From Adineta vaga (Eukaryota; Rotifera): a stretch of 64,000 nucleotides of DNA. Shown here piece by piece: positions 11,485-22,431 of the stretch. Location: assembly GCA_021613535.1 (NCBI GenBank), contig CP075495.1:9858001-9922000 (forward strand), written 5' to 3'. The notes beneath the pieces are model-generated. The model searched no databases and was not told the origin of the DNA. It saw only the letters and a program-made list of their open reading frames with translations. A program made the translations under genes and the position numbers. The stretch's first letter is position 1. Each line of letters starts with the position of its first letter.

Positions 11485-13266
11485 ATGTTGATTTGGAAGA
11501 AACGATCTTGTCCAATGTTTGCCTTCGCTTCGTTCATTTTTATTCAATTCTGTAAGACTCAAATCATAACAACGGCAGACTTTCGTCCATCAGATATTCA
11601 AATAAGTATGATGATCTTCTCATCGTTCGTTATCTCTCTTTTCGTTTTCTAGCACCCGATCTAGCTGTTATAAATTCCACCGATAAAATCAATTTTACGT
11701 GCATCAATTATCGATCAAATAATTCCATATTAGAAACTAATTTATCCAAAATAATTCCAACAAATGAAATTCAATTATTTACGAAGAAATTGAATGAATC
11801 CGCGCTTCATATTCGACTTGAATCTACAAATTATGTTGGAGTTTTTCATTTATTATGTTATTCCAAAGGCGAGCAAAGTAAAGGCAATCGTGCTGATATT
11901 ATCGTCATAGGTAAAGAAATAAAATTCGACTTCTACTGATATCATTTCTCGCCTGCTCTTTTTCGTTTCTTCAATATATATATATATTGACGGTCGCGAT
12001 AAAAAAATACTCAAAATGTCTTTTTCAGCTCCGCCAGGTGTACTTCAACTTGCTGAAAAATGCAGCGTTTATGATAGACAATATATCAAATGCGTAATTC
12101 GAGCTCCAAATATTGCACGTGCTGTTCAAAATGATTATCCACCTAAATTTGACTTTCAAGAAATAGCACATTCGTAAGTTAACAATCAAAGAAACGAAGG
12201 CAATGAATATATATATGTTCTGTTTCTTTATATTTCGATAGTGCCGATCGTTTGGCTTATCGACCACGTTTTGAATTTTTGAAAAATGAAAGTACAAACG
12301 AAAATTTAACATTTCGATGGCAACCAACGGTCGATGGAGAATTTCCTAATGGAGTACGAATGCATATGAAAGCAATGTTACCACATTTTGAAAATTCATC
12401 TTATTTTTTCGATATGACACCCAGTAAGTTATATATTTACAATAGATATTAAAACGTTTCTTGTTTAATTTCAAGTCTTTCGAATAACACCAAAATTTAA
12501 TTTACAAACGTTATCATCGAGTAAGATTCAAATGAATATTGAACCAATTGTTCCCACACCATTTTGTGAAAAAAGCAAAATGTCAAATCTTCTTTCAAAT
12601 ATAAATCAAGTAGATAGGAAATATTTTTATCAATAAAAATCATCTTATTTTCTGATCTTTAGACTTGGACAGTTGTTGATCCTGATCAAAATAAATCTGT
12701 TTTTACAAATCTTATTCCTGATTCTGTTTATCGTATATGTATGAAATGTCGACAGACTTATACTGATCCAGATGGTACTGAACAATGTCAAGATATACGA
12801 ACATTCAGTCGATTTCGTAAGATATTTCTATTTATTTTCTTCAAAAAACTAATTGATTATTATTATTTTATTCCTATTTCAGATTGGTTTTTTCAACATC
12901 AAATCTTTCTCTACTTGATGATCTTGGTCTTTGCTGTATTTCTTTTTGTTGGCTTTATCTTTTTGTAAGTATTTTGATATTTTCATTTCAAATTTATTCA
13001 TATTCTTTGTGTTTAGTTTGAGAAAAAAACGACCTAGTTATGCTAAAGTAAAACATTGTATATCACGCAAATCTTCGACTATTTTCATAGATAGTTCATC
13101 CGATGATACCGTTTCAGGAACTGAAGTAAATATAAAATAATATCGTATACTCTTTTTTATCCTATTGTATTCATTTTAGCAGGATGATAGACGATATCGT
13201 TCTATTGCAGATATACACAATGTTATCCAGCAGTGTGCTTCACCAGAAATGTTATTACCAATTTGA
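11485..13266 (+). CDS. Type I receptor-like protein B, paralogue of A
   Basis: Nine exons (11485-11605, 11653-11910, 12029-12173, 12242-12423, 12476-12609, 12663-12816, 12883-12964, 13017-13125, 13180-13266) join exactly to 423 residues. It has an N-terminal hydrophobic signal (FAFASFIFIQFC), an Ig-like module, FN3-like modules, a transmembrane helix (about LYLMILVFAVFLFVGFIFL) and a basic then Ser/Asp-rich tail of about 60 residues. Exon order and phases match gene A through the ectodomain; the fourth exon is 182 bp in both, and both contain a DMTPS phrase at the same junction. The cytoplasmic tails differ completely. The Cys-rich end of the last FN3 (YRICMKCRQTYTDPDG) parallels YRLCFHCRRE in A. 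No known family recognised; a cell-surface receptor role is inferred from topology. Confidence 0.75.
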
Positions 13267-13565
13267 TTAGATTTTGTTTTGTTTCTTTTTGAAACAAATT
13301 TCGTGTATAAATCTGGTCATGATCATTTGTATAAAGTTTGTTTTTATTTAAGAAAATAAATTGATTTATTTTAACATAAAATTTCAAATATGTTATTCTT
13401 ATTTAATCTCGTTAAAAAAGAAAATATCATATTCTATTGCTTTATAATTCATCAATGATCGATTAAATTGGAGTATTAAGTATCAGAAGAGAAGAAAAAC
13501 ATCAAAATGAAAATTTTATCGTAACGAAATCATATTCATTTTTTTTTCAAAGAAAATATATCGTC

Positions 13566-14438
13566 ATGATACTGATCACCTTTCTTTTCTTATGGATATT
13601 TCATTGTTCGATTGATCGTGTTTATACTGATCTACCAATATTGTCATCGAAACAAAATCAAGTATGGCTTGATGCTGTTTCACAAATCAATCAAATCACT
13701 GATGAACCATGGATTGTAATTCTTGAATTGGGAAATGCGATGGACATTCCTCTATATAATAATCGAGATGATAGTATCATTCAAAATCGTCATATATTCA
13801 AGCAAAATATCAATAAACGAATTGATTGTTATCTATTTGAAAATCAATTAACTTCAACAACATCATCATCATCAAATATCTATGATCTATGTCGTGAAGG
13901 ATTAGTAACACAAGAAATTCAGTCGAATATGGCGGGTATTTATGTATATATAGATGATGAGATGAATTCTGGTTTAGGTATCATTCTTGTTCGTATCACA
14001 AATTCATTTCAATGGTTTAATGGTACAAAATCTTATTCATTTCGAAAACAACCAACATTACAAAATGGCACTCAGCTTTCATTAGCATTTGAAACGACAC
14101 TTTATTATAATTCCAATAGTGATTTGATTTCTTATAATCAACATATTGACAGTATTATACAAGAAGCAACTATCTCTATAGAAAATAATGATCTTGCTAA
14201 TAATCTACAAAACTTCTTCTCAATGGATAAACTATCATGTCAACGACATGAACAAATTGTTGATGATAATTTACGTTTATTGACCTTTGTTTGCATAACT
14301 AAAGTTACATTTAAATGCCCATTGACAGTTGGTTCAACGTGTTGGATTGAAAATAAACGAATGTCAAATATTGTATTGAATATCAATTCATTAACTTTTG
14401 TCAGTGATAGAACAATTACTGTACGAATTGATGTTTAA
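13566..14438 (+). CDS. Uncharacterised secreted protein, single exon
   Basis: An intronless frame of 290 residues that opens with a clear signal peptide (MILITFLFLWIFHCS). The body is polar with several N-glycosylation sequons and scattered Cys (for example KRIDCYLFE, YDLCREG, KLSCQRH, FVCITKVTFKCPL, STCWIENK), as expected of a disulfide-bonded extracellular protein. No transmembrane helix follows the signal. It sits about 300 bases after receptor-like gene B on the same strand; whether it acts with the receptors is unknown. Codon use and base composition resemble the neighbours, which supports a real gene. I do not recognise the family. Confidence 0.65.
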   Translation: MILITFLFLWIFHCSIDRVYTDLPILSSKQNQVWLDAVSQINQITDEPWIVILELGNAMDIPLYNNRDDSIIQNRHIFKQNINKRIDCYLFENQLTSTTSSSSNIYDLCREGLVTQEIQSNMAGIYVYIDDEMNSGLGIILVRITNSFQWFNGTKSYSFRKQPTLQNGTQLSLAFETTLYYNSNSDLISYNQHIDSIIQEATISIENNDLANNLQNFFSMDKLSCQRHEQIVDDNLRLLTFVCITKVTFKCPLTVGSTCWIENKRMSNIVLNINSLTFVSDRTITVRIDV

Positions 14439-14735
14439 AAGGCAAATCTAATCTAATCGGGATTGTTTGATTTTTCAAATAAATAAATAAAACAGATGAT
14501 ACACTAAGTTTTCTATTGAATTCAATGTAAATAGACCAGAATCTATAGACATCATTGAAATTTTCATTAGAACAGAGACATCTATATCTTGATTGATCAT
14601 TGGTATATTGAAGAAAACTAACTTTATTGAATGAATCATGTTGTAATGTTCTGTTATGTGGCACTTTTTTTCCTGCTCACTCACCGATTTTTGTTGTCAT
14701 TATCTTTGATTCGCAAGTAATATAACATTGTTAAA

Positions 14736-17103
14736 ATGTCTTGGTTATTAAAACAAGCAGAAGATATTCTTAATCGAGTCGATCAACAAGCAAATGCAAC
14801 TATTAATCAACATAATACAAAACCATTATCAGAAACATCAAATGAAGATTCTAAAACGGATTATTCATCATTAACTTCAACAAATAAATCAACTCGAAAC
14901 ACTACTTCTTCAAATCGATTAACTACTAGTAGTCGTCGTCAGAAGAAAAATGATGAAACTGATCTTATCGATTATCTAAATAGTTCAACATCAAGCAATA
15001 AGAATAATAATAATAAAACAACTCGTAATACTACATCAAATACTCTCCTTAGTGATTCAGCACGTACTGCTAGTACACCTAATTTAGTTACAGATGATAT
15101 ACCTGAATCGACAGAATTAACTGCATCGAAATCAGTACAGTGACACCACGATCGATCACACCTGCTGTATCATTTCATAACGATGAAGGTGATGATGAAG
15201 GTCTAGTTCTCGTAAGTTAGAGAAAAGAATCATGCATTTATTTTCTTTATGTTTTTTCGTATTTTCTTGTAGAATATTCCATCGATAAAAGATTTCTCAA
15301 ATGATAATAATACGGATACAAATTCGGGAAATGATTCGCATGTATCATCGAATTTAAAAGATGAAATAATTACTTCACTTCAAAATGAAATTCAAATATT
15401 AATGCGTGATAAACGTCAATATGAAAATGATTTACAAGTATATAAACGTCAACAAATTCAATATCAACATCAAATTGCTGAATCTGATGCATTATTACGT
15501 GATTTACGTTCACGTGAAACAGATTCTATTGAAGTTCTTTCTACCAAAGATTCTCAAATAGCATTATTACGTGTTCGTCTAAATGAATCCGATGAATTAG
15601 TCAAAACAAAAACATCGCAATGTGAACAACTACAAAATCAATGTGCACGTATTTTACAAGATCATACAGATTCTTCTGGTATACAATCTCAAGCATTTGA
15701 TTCTCTACAATCACGTATAACACAATTAGAACAAGATTTACAACAACGTAATAGTGAAAATGATCGTTTAATTGAAGAAAAACATCTTCTCGAAAAACGT
15801 TCAAATGATGAAAGACAACAATTACTTGAACAAATAAAATCTGCAGAAAAACGTTTAAATGACGAACGTTTACAAATTCATGAACAACAACAACAAACTA
15901 AACATGCAAAAAATTTAACACATCAATTAGAACAAGATATGAATGAATATAAAGCAAAAGCACAACGAATTTTACAAACAAAAGATAAATTAATTACTAA
16001 GTTAAAAGAAATTATACAACATAGAAATAATGTACCAACAATCGGTGATCAACAAGGTAAATCGAAGGGAAAACAAAACATAAAAACAATTTTACATATT
16101 TTGTTTTCTTGTAGATCTTGAAACGCTTGGTACGACGAGTGATGATTCTACTCTTCTTGATATTAATTTGGTTGGTAATTCGCCGACATTACCCACATCA
16201 ACTTCATCGAATTGGGCTTTCGCTCAATATGAAGAAATTAAAGCTGAAAATGAATTATTTAAACAAGAATTACAAGCACGAGAGTTAACAATTCATACAT
16301 TACGTAGTGAACTTCAAGAAGCTGAATTACTTATGCAACAAGCAGATGAACAATTACATGAACAAACCAATCATTTAAATGAACAATTGAAAGATGAACG
16401 TTCACGTTTAACATTATCAGAACAAGATTATCGTCGATTAAAACAAGAACTAACCTATGCACATGATGAATTACATAAACAAAAACAAACACATTTAACA
16501 CAATTAAACGAACGTGAACGAGAATTGGAACGTCTTCGATTACAATTAACAGCTAAAACAATAAATCATGTAAATGATGATGAATTAGAAAAACGTTTAC
16601 AAACATTAACAGAATCTTTAATACATAAACAAACAATTATTGAAACGTTACAAACAGATAAAAGTTCATTAACTATGCAATTAGAACGTTTAGAAAAACG
16701 TTTAGATGATTATGAAAAGATTTCTTCAACAACACCAAATCTAAGTCATTCTCATCAACAATCATCCAAACGTTTTCCAAATACTTCAACATCCGTCGCT
16801 ATTGACATGGATAATAATGGTATATATGATAATGATCAAGAGGAAAATTTACGTTATCGTATTCCATTACTACGTGAAACACCATATGATCCCGATATTG
16901 CAAAAAAAGTGAAGAGAGCTGCAAATGAACTTGATAAACTTGGAATTCGTTTAGGAATATTTTTAAAACGTTATCCAGCTGTACGATTAGGTGTCATTTT
17001 CTATGCGATACTTCTTCATTTATGGACATTAATTGTACTGTTTACATATACACCTGAAGTTCATGGAAATATGCATCCACTTGATTCGTCACATAAATTC
17101 TAA
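14736..17103 (+). CDS. GOLGA5: Golgin-84 (GOLGA5-like) Golgi tether
   Basis: The N-terminus MSWLLKQAEDILNRVDQQA matches the golgin-84 start. A Ser/Thr/Asn-rich linker follows, then long coiled coil with Gln/Glu/Arg heptads, and a C-terminal tail anchor (VRLGVIFYAILLHLWTLIVLF) preceded by the conserved DKLGIRLGIFLKRYP region. Exons: 14736-15211, 15273-16056, 16115-17103. The family tethers membranes and maintains Golgi ribbon structure, with coiled coils facing the cytosol. Oddity: exon 1 as one block runs into TGA at 15141-15143, while the exon tail and exon 2 continue in another frame. Either one base is missing (for example in AAA at 15129-15131) or a 116-bp intron 15025-15140 removes the stretch; both give whole codons. 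Confidence 0.88.
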
Positions 17104-17366
17104 GACAGTGATATTATATAGAAGCTTTCAGACGTTTTTCTTAATGTGTATATTATTATTTTCCGGGAAATAAGGATAAGAAACAAAAAAGATATGTAGA
17201 TTGAATATTTATTGAAGTTTCCTGCTACGCCGATAGAAATTGTGTTATGTATATTCTTTTTCAATTCATCACGAAAAATAGTATTTCCGTTTCCTTCCTC
17301 ATAAGACTCGATTTATTTGACATATTAAAAGTGACAACAATGAATTATATTCAATGTCAGTTTCAT
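17104..17366. other. Convergent 3' intergenic region
   Basis: Short spacer between the 3' ends of golgin-84 (plus) and the DEG/ENaC gene (minus). No gene seen. Confidence 0.4.
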
Positions 17367-19002
17367 TTATACTCCATGTCGCATAATTTGATATTGACGT
17401 CGTAGTAGACGATAGAGCATTTCAACAAGTTCCATGATGGACAAGAAACTAATACCGATCCATAATCCTGAATGACCACCAACATTGGAAAGAACATCAA
17501 TTGCACTAATTGATGCTTCTTGAGTATAATTTTCAATCTGAATAGATTCACATACAACATCAATTGCAACGAAATTTTGTTCCACTTCAGTTAACCAGCT
17601 AGTATTCCAATTCGATGGTAATGGTGCAGAATTAGATTCAGCAAAAGCTTTACTTAGATAGGCATAAGAAGTTGACGGTGCTTTTGCTGAAGATGGAGTT
17701 ACAAGAAAGTCAATTTTCGTACATTCTTGAGTGCAACCAGAACAATATTCATTTCGAATTTCCGTGGAATTCGAAATTTCAATAGCAGCTTGTGGATAAC
17801 AAGGATCTGCGTAAGAACAAACTGACGCTTGCATAGTCGTATCTGTATCAGGTAGAACAATCGAACGAGCTGACCATTCCAACGGACTAACACATCCACA
17901 TTTTTGATAACTAAAAAAGAAAAAACAATGAGATGAGATATCAAATGGAATTTCACTTGCATATATGCTTGAGTACAAAGTGTAATACAGACACTTTGTG
18001 AATAAGTATAATCGGCACCTTCATATCGATCAAACATAGCTTTCATAGCTAGAGGTATTTTATCTGTGCAATCAGTATAGGGTGCAGATAAAAAATAATT
18101 CGCTTTCTTTCTATAACCAAGTTTATGCTTTAATCCCGGTGCTAGATTTATACCAGCGATATCAATTTGCGGTAATTGTGTATTATCATGTATCATTGCA
18201 ACGACTCCAGAAGACACTTCTATTGATTTTCAATAACAAAGAAGAATGTATTGCATTCGTTTTTTTTAGAAAGTTTTCAAAAACATACCTTCGGTAATAT
18301 ATGGAATATATAAATGACTATGTGTATAGAGACGTAATTGAAGTTGACCTGAACCACCACTATCACTTGTATATCGAACAGCATTACTGGATGTATCCTT
18401 CATTTTAGCATTGAATGTATAACACGAGCCATAATGAGAAGATAAAAATGAGATGAAATCATTTGCTGTACATTGTTGTCCATTATATGTACAGTTTATT
18501 AACATCGAATCGAGACTGAAAAAATATCCAGCCACAGAGTCATTTTCATTAAGCCTATATCGCAAAAATCTCGCACAGCAATTGCTTGTGCTAGAGTGAA
18601 GGTACTTGTATCATTTGTGTTTGTTATATTCAACGAATTTGTATAAGCAAGAAAAGAACGAATTACAAGATCATAACGAGCTGGTGCATAATTACAAAAT
18701 GTAACAGCAGGAAATGGTTGTGATTGTTCAACGACATAGGAGAGAGTTGTTTGTGTTGGATAAGTAAAATAGTCTTGAATTGATTTAGTAACAAAGAAAA
18801 CCATAATACCAAGAAAAATCAAAAATGAAATAGTCCAAAAGAAACGATTATGTTTACTTTGACTACGTGCTATACCAGGTAGACCATGAGTAGAAGTATT
18901 TAAAGCAAATTCTCGAATAATAGACCGACGTCGAGATTTTGGTGATCCTGGTTTCCATGCTTCATGACTTAGAGAATTGGTTGAGATTACAACGTTACTC
19001 AT
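17367..19002 (-). CDS. DEG/ENaC-family sodium channel subunit, frame break in exon 1
   Basis: Three exons: 18289-19002, 17961-18219, 17367-17910, about 505 residues. Family marks in order: the gating HG motif (THGLPGIARS), TM1 (FFWTISFLIFLGIMVFFV), post-TM1 FPAVTFCNYAP, the Cys-rich extracellular domain (SVCITLC...KCGCVSP, YCSGCTQEC), and TM2 with the GxS selectivity filter (LWIGISFLSIMELVEM). The family forms trimeric, usually amiloride-sensitive, cation channels; the stimulus here is unknown. In exon 1 the frame shifts at an A5 run on the plus strand (18564-18568); one more T on the coding strand joins VRDF to LRYRLNENDS. Intron 2 appears to use a GC donor (AT|GCAAGT), which keeps the Cys spacing right; reading it as GT would break the frame. 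Confidence 0.83.
18564..18568 (-). other. Probable one-base frameshift in the DEG/ENaC gene
   Basis: An A5 run (T5 on the coding strand). Upstream frame encodes the domain before VRDF; the downstream frame encodes RYRLNENDS and the rest of the ectodomain. The summed exons are one base short of whole codons, and no splice pair resolves it. Confidence 0.6.
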
Positions 19003-20849
19003 TGCTATGAACGTTATTCTCCTGAATTATTTAGTAAGAATACGAATACACCATTTTGAAATTATTTTTCTTTTTTTATGAAAAGGATATTTTCGTCCCA
19101 AATCAAGATGACACTTGATAGGAAATTAGAAAATTTGACACCAGGATGATTGTTGCTATTAACAACTGTATATTACGTCGTAATTTAAAATATATTCTTT
19201 TTGAAAAATTACTTATATAATGGTTGCTAGTAGCCTAGTTTTCAATTTACATGAACTTGACGTTTAAAAAAATTAAAACTACATAGAAATAATTATTTAG
19301 AGAAACGTTTATACAGAACAATATTCTTGTTGACACAGACGATGCTTTTCTTCTATGATTGCAGTAATGTAATTGTTTTTTTTTGTAAAAATCTCATATC
19401 AAAAAGTTTATTTCAAGCAATTAATGATAGCATACCTAGAATAATTCGTTTTCTGGTCGAATGAAAACCACATAAGATACATTCTTCCAGATTTTTATTC
19501 AGTATAAAGTAAAAAAAAAGTTCCGAGAAGATGTTTTAGAAGACAGCAGACTGTCAAATGAAATGTATTAAAACTTAATTTTAATAACTATCTTCTTATC
19601 GTACAATGACAGTACCAATGTTTGCAGATCATTAGTAAATTATTCTCAGGAAAGTTTACAAGAATTGAAAGCAAAGATTTCAAATACAGCGTTTAAAATA
19701 ATGACCACATGAAAAGGAATTTTTGTCAATCAACACCTTCAAATTACACGAAATGACACTTCATCAATGTATCTTGTAAATTCATTTGTACAGAAAGCTA
19801 GTTTACACATAATTGTAAATGTAAACATAGAGATATTGGAAGTTTTCGAATTCATGAATATGAATTCTTTTCATTGATAAATTTTTAAAGAACAAGATTT
19901 CACAATTTTTTCACTGTATGTGTTCTTCTTGTGTATCTATCAACAATCATACATCACGTTATTTATCATTTGATAAACATGATTATAATTAATTATTATC
20001 GAAGAAAACCTATAAAATAATAATTTTGAAAATTATTATATATTCTTAGGCAAATATTTTTATAATACTCATTAGAAACGAACAATACGATAATGTCACA
20101 CTGTTCTGTTCTTTTCAAATTTCTCTTGATAACAACTAAAGTTTTATCTTGACTGTGAATATTGAATGAGAAATGACAAGAAAAAACTGTATATAAAATA
20201 TATCTTAACATATGGTAATAAAAGTTCGCGTTACAATCGTTAGTTCAACAATGAAACAATAGTATCTTTTGCGATACTTGTCAGTACTATTCTTTCTCCT
20301 ATAATCTTGTGAAATATATGATTTCGTAACTATATGATTCAATCATAATTCAAATTATAGATGCAAACGATGAATAAGTGTTTTAGTTTTTTCTCATTAT
20401 TATATATTAGTACTTTCTTCTTCTTGAAACAACAGTCATATGTAAAATATATCATTTGATCTGACAAGGTCACAGTATAATTATGAAAATGGGTTTAAAA
20501 AGCCTGCTATCAAATATAGCTTTTGTTTGAAATAATCTTCAATTCATTCTTGTCACTGTCATGTCTGAATTTTTTCAATAAAATAATCCAAATATTACTT
20601 GCTGTTTATTTCATTTTCTTTTTCATGAAATTGACAATGATATATTTATAACCATTATCTCATTTATTTTGTGTATCAGTGATACTAGACGACATTTAAT
20701 AATGATAAAGAAAAAAAGCTTTTTGTTTTGTATGACAAGATTGATCCCGCAAATCTTAACAAAAACAAATATATTGATAGAAATAAATGATTGTAGAATA
20801 TATGTTGAGATCAATTTATTCTTTTCTTGTTTGATATTCACTAGGACAA
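19003..20849. other. Long intergenic region, no gene seen
   Basis: About 1.8 kb of AT-rich sequence. Only short frames with poor, low-complexity translations occur on either strand. No repeat family, RNA gene or recognisable exon was found. Confidence 0.5.
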
Positions 20850-21143
20850 TTAACGTTCATCATTGTAAGGTAAGCATAATTTTCGATGGATACCCGATGC
20901 TGTTACACGTGAAAAATAACATATACGTGGCATTAATACGTTACGTCGTTGAATGTTTGTCGGAGGTACTGATGGTTCAACTCGAAAGATCTTGTTGAAT
21001 GCTTGATGATTGATATATGGCTGCATGTAGATTTCATTATCGTTTATAGAATCAGGTAAAGTCATAACAGGTAATCCATTGATGATTGATAGTATAGAAT
21101 AACAGATAAATATATAGAAAATGATCGAAGTATTAGCAGACAT
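20850..21143 (-). CDS. Candidate secreted peptide (neuropeptide-like) precursor
   Basis: A single-exon frame of 97 residues. The N-terminus is a signal peptide (about IIFYIFICYSILSIINGLP). A polar propeptide of about 50 residues ends in a dibasic site, IQRR, a usual prohormone convertase cut. The released C-terminal peptide would be about 30 residues with exactly two Cys 13 residues apart (RICYFSRV...RKLCLPY), able to form one disulfide ring. This is the build of a small neuropeptide or hormone precursor. The CYF start resembles allatostatin-C-like peptides only superficially, as ring size differs. It lies alone between two long spacers. Coding status rests on the signal peptide, RR site and Cys pair; no known family is claimed. 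Confidence 0.55.
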   Translation of the reverse strand: MSANTSIIFYIFICYSILSIINGLPVMTLPDSINDNEIYMQPYINHQAFNKIFRVEPSVPPTNIQRRNVLMPRICYFSRVTASGIHRKLCLPYNDER

Positions 21144-22431
21144 GGATGGTATTAATCAAGACGGAGTAGAACTGAAAATAATGCTAGAAATAAGCGTTTA
21201 AATATAAGAAATAAAATGAGCGAATGGAAACCATTTTTTTCTCTCCTCAAAATTTATTTTCATATACAACATACGGATATCAGCCAGATGTTATTCGCAC
21301 ACTTTGCATTTATAGAGAAAGCTGATTATATTTTCTATTTTTCTCGAGTTGCATTTCTTATGCGATGAATAGCATGATATTCTAATAAATTAGAAAAAAA
21401 AACTGTATAACTACATTTAAATAATAATATGACTCTATCAATTACGATATTCTGAAAGAACGTTTTCATCTATACTGATATTGGTTTAACTATCTACCTA
21501 ATTATTGTTTATTATACTGCGTTACAATAGAAAATCTTAGCAAAAATCAAATTATAATATAGCAAACGGATAGACTAGTTGTTAACTATGAAGAATACGA
21601 TATTGTGACTAATATAAAATACTTATCTAATACGGTGTATTAGTATCATACTATTTATTTTCTTTATGTCTCTTGATTATTAGTTCTCTCTCAATACGCC
21701 ATTCAAGACAACAATTTGAGCGCGTGAATCGAGAGAACGGAATGTCACTAAATTGTTGTTGAAGAACTTAAAGCTTGAGTATGGAACATTTTTATTTGAT
21801 TTTCAATATAATATTTCGTTTCTCCGTCATAAAACACAGGTTCATTGGTAAACTATGACTGTGAAGATACTTAAAATGAGTCCAAGCGCGAAAAAGATTC
21901 CTACTTAATTCTTTACAGATAGTTGAAAAGATAAATAGTTTACTTATCTATTCGATCTTTTAGAAATATATTTTTACTATACATGACGAGAAAGTTTTTG
22001 AAAAATAAAGATCGATTCAATCGTTAACATAGGAACTGTCCGACTTTTGTCGAAATCAAAAAGGTACTGAGTAATAAAAAATAGAAAGCAATGAGAGACA
22101 GTCGATTGGCAGCTGTTAAGAAAACTTTGACATATACTAAATTCAAAGAATAATCATGAAACACTAAGTATGATCATAAGAAATATCTCTTATAAGTACA
22201 TAATAATATTCAAAAGCTTTCAAAATGAATATGCGCCATCATCCTACGCATAAAATATCTTGTTGCAGATGTTTAGAAAGGAAAATTTAATTAGAAAATT
22301 AGAGTATACAGATGAGTGATGTTTGCAGTAATTTATTTAAAAGACGACAACAGTTAGTTTTCAAGAAGGCGAACGATAAATATTGACTAAGTACAAATGA
22401 AAACAAAATCTTTTATTTTTAGTCCTTTTAT
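21144..22431. other. Intergenic, no gene seen
   Basis: About 1.3 kb of AT-rich spacer upstream of the small peptide gene and downstream of the ADAMTS gene, both on the minus strand. No supportable frame or repeat. Confidence 0.5.

Noticed and set aside
15601-15804. Minus-strand frame within golgin-84
   Set aside because: Antisense of a Gln-rich coiled coil; no independent support.
20850-21143. Allatostatin-C identity for the small peptide because of CYF
   Set aside because: The Cys spacing (13 residues) does not fit the short ring of that family.
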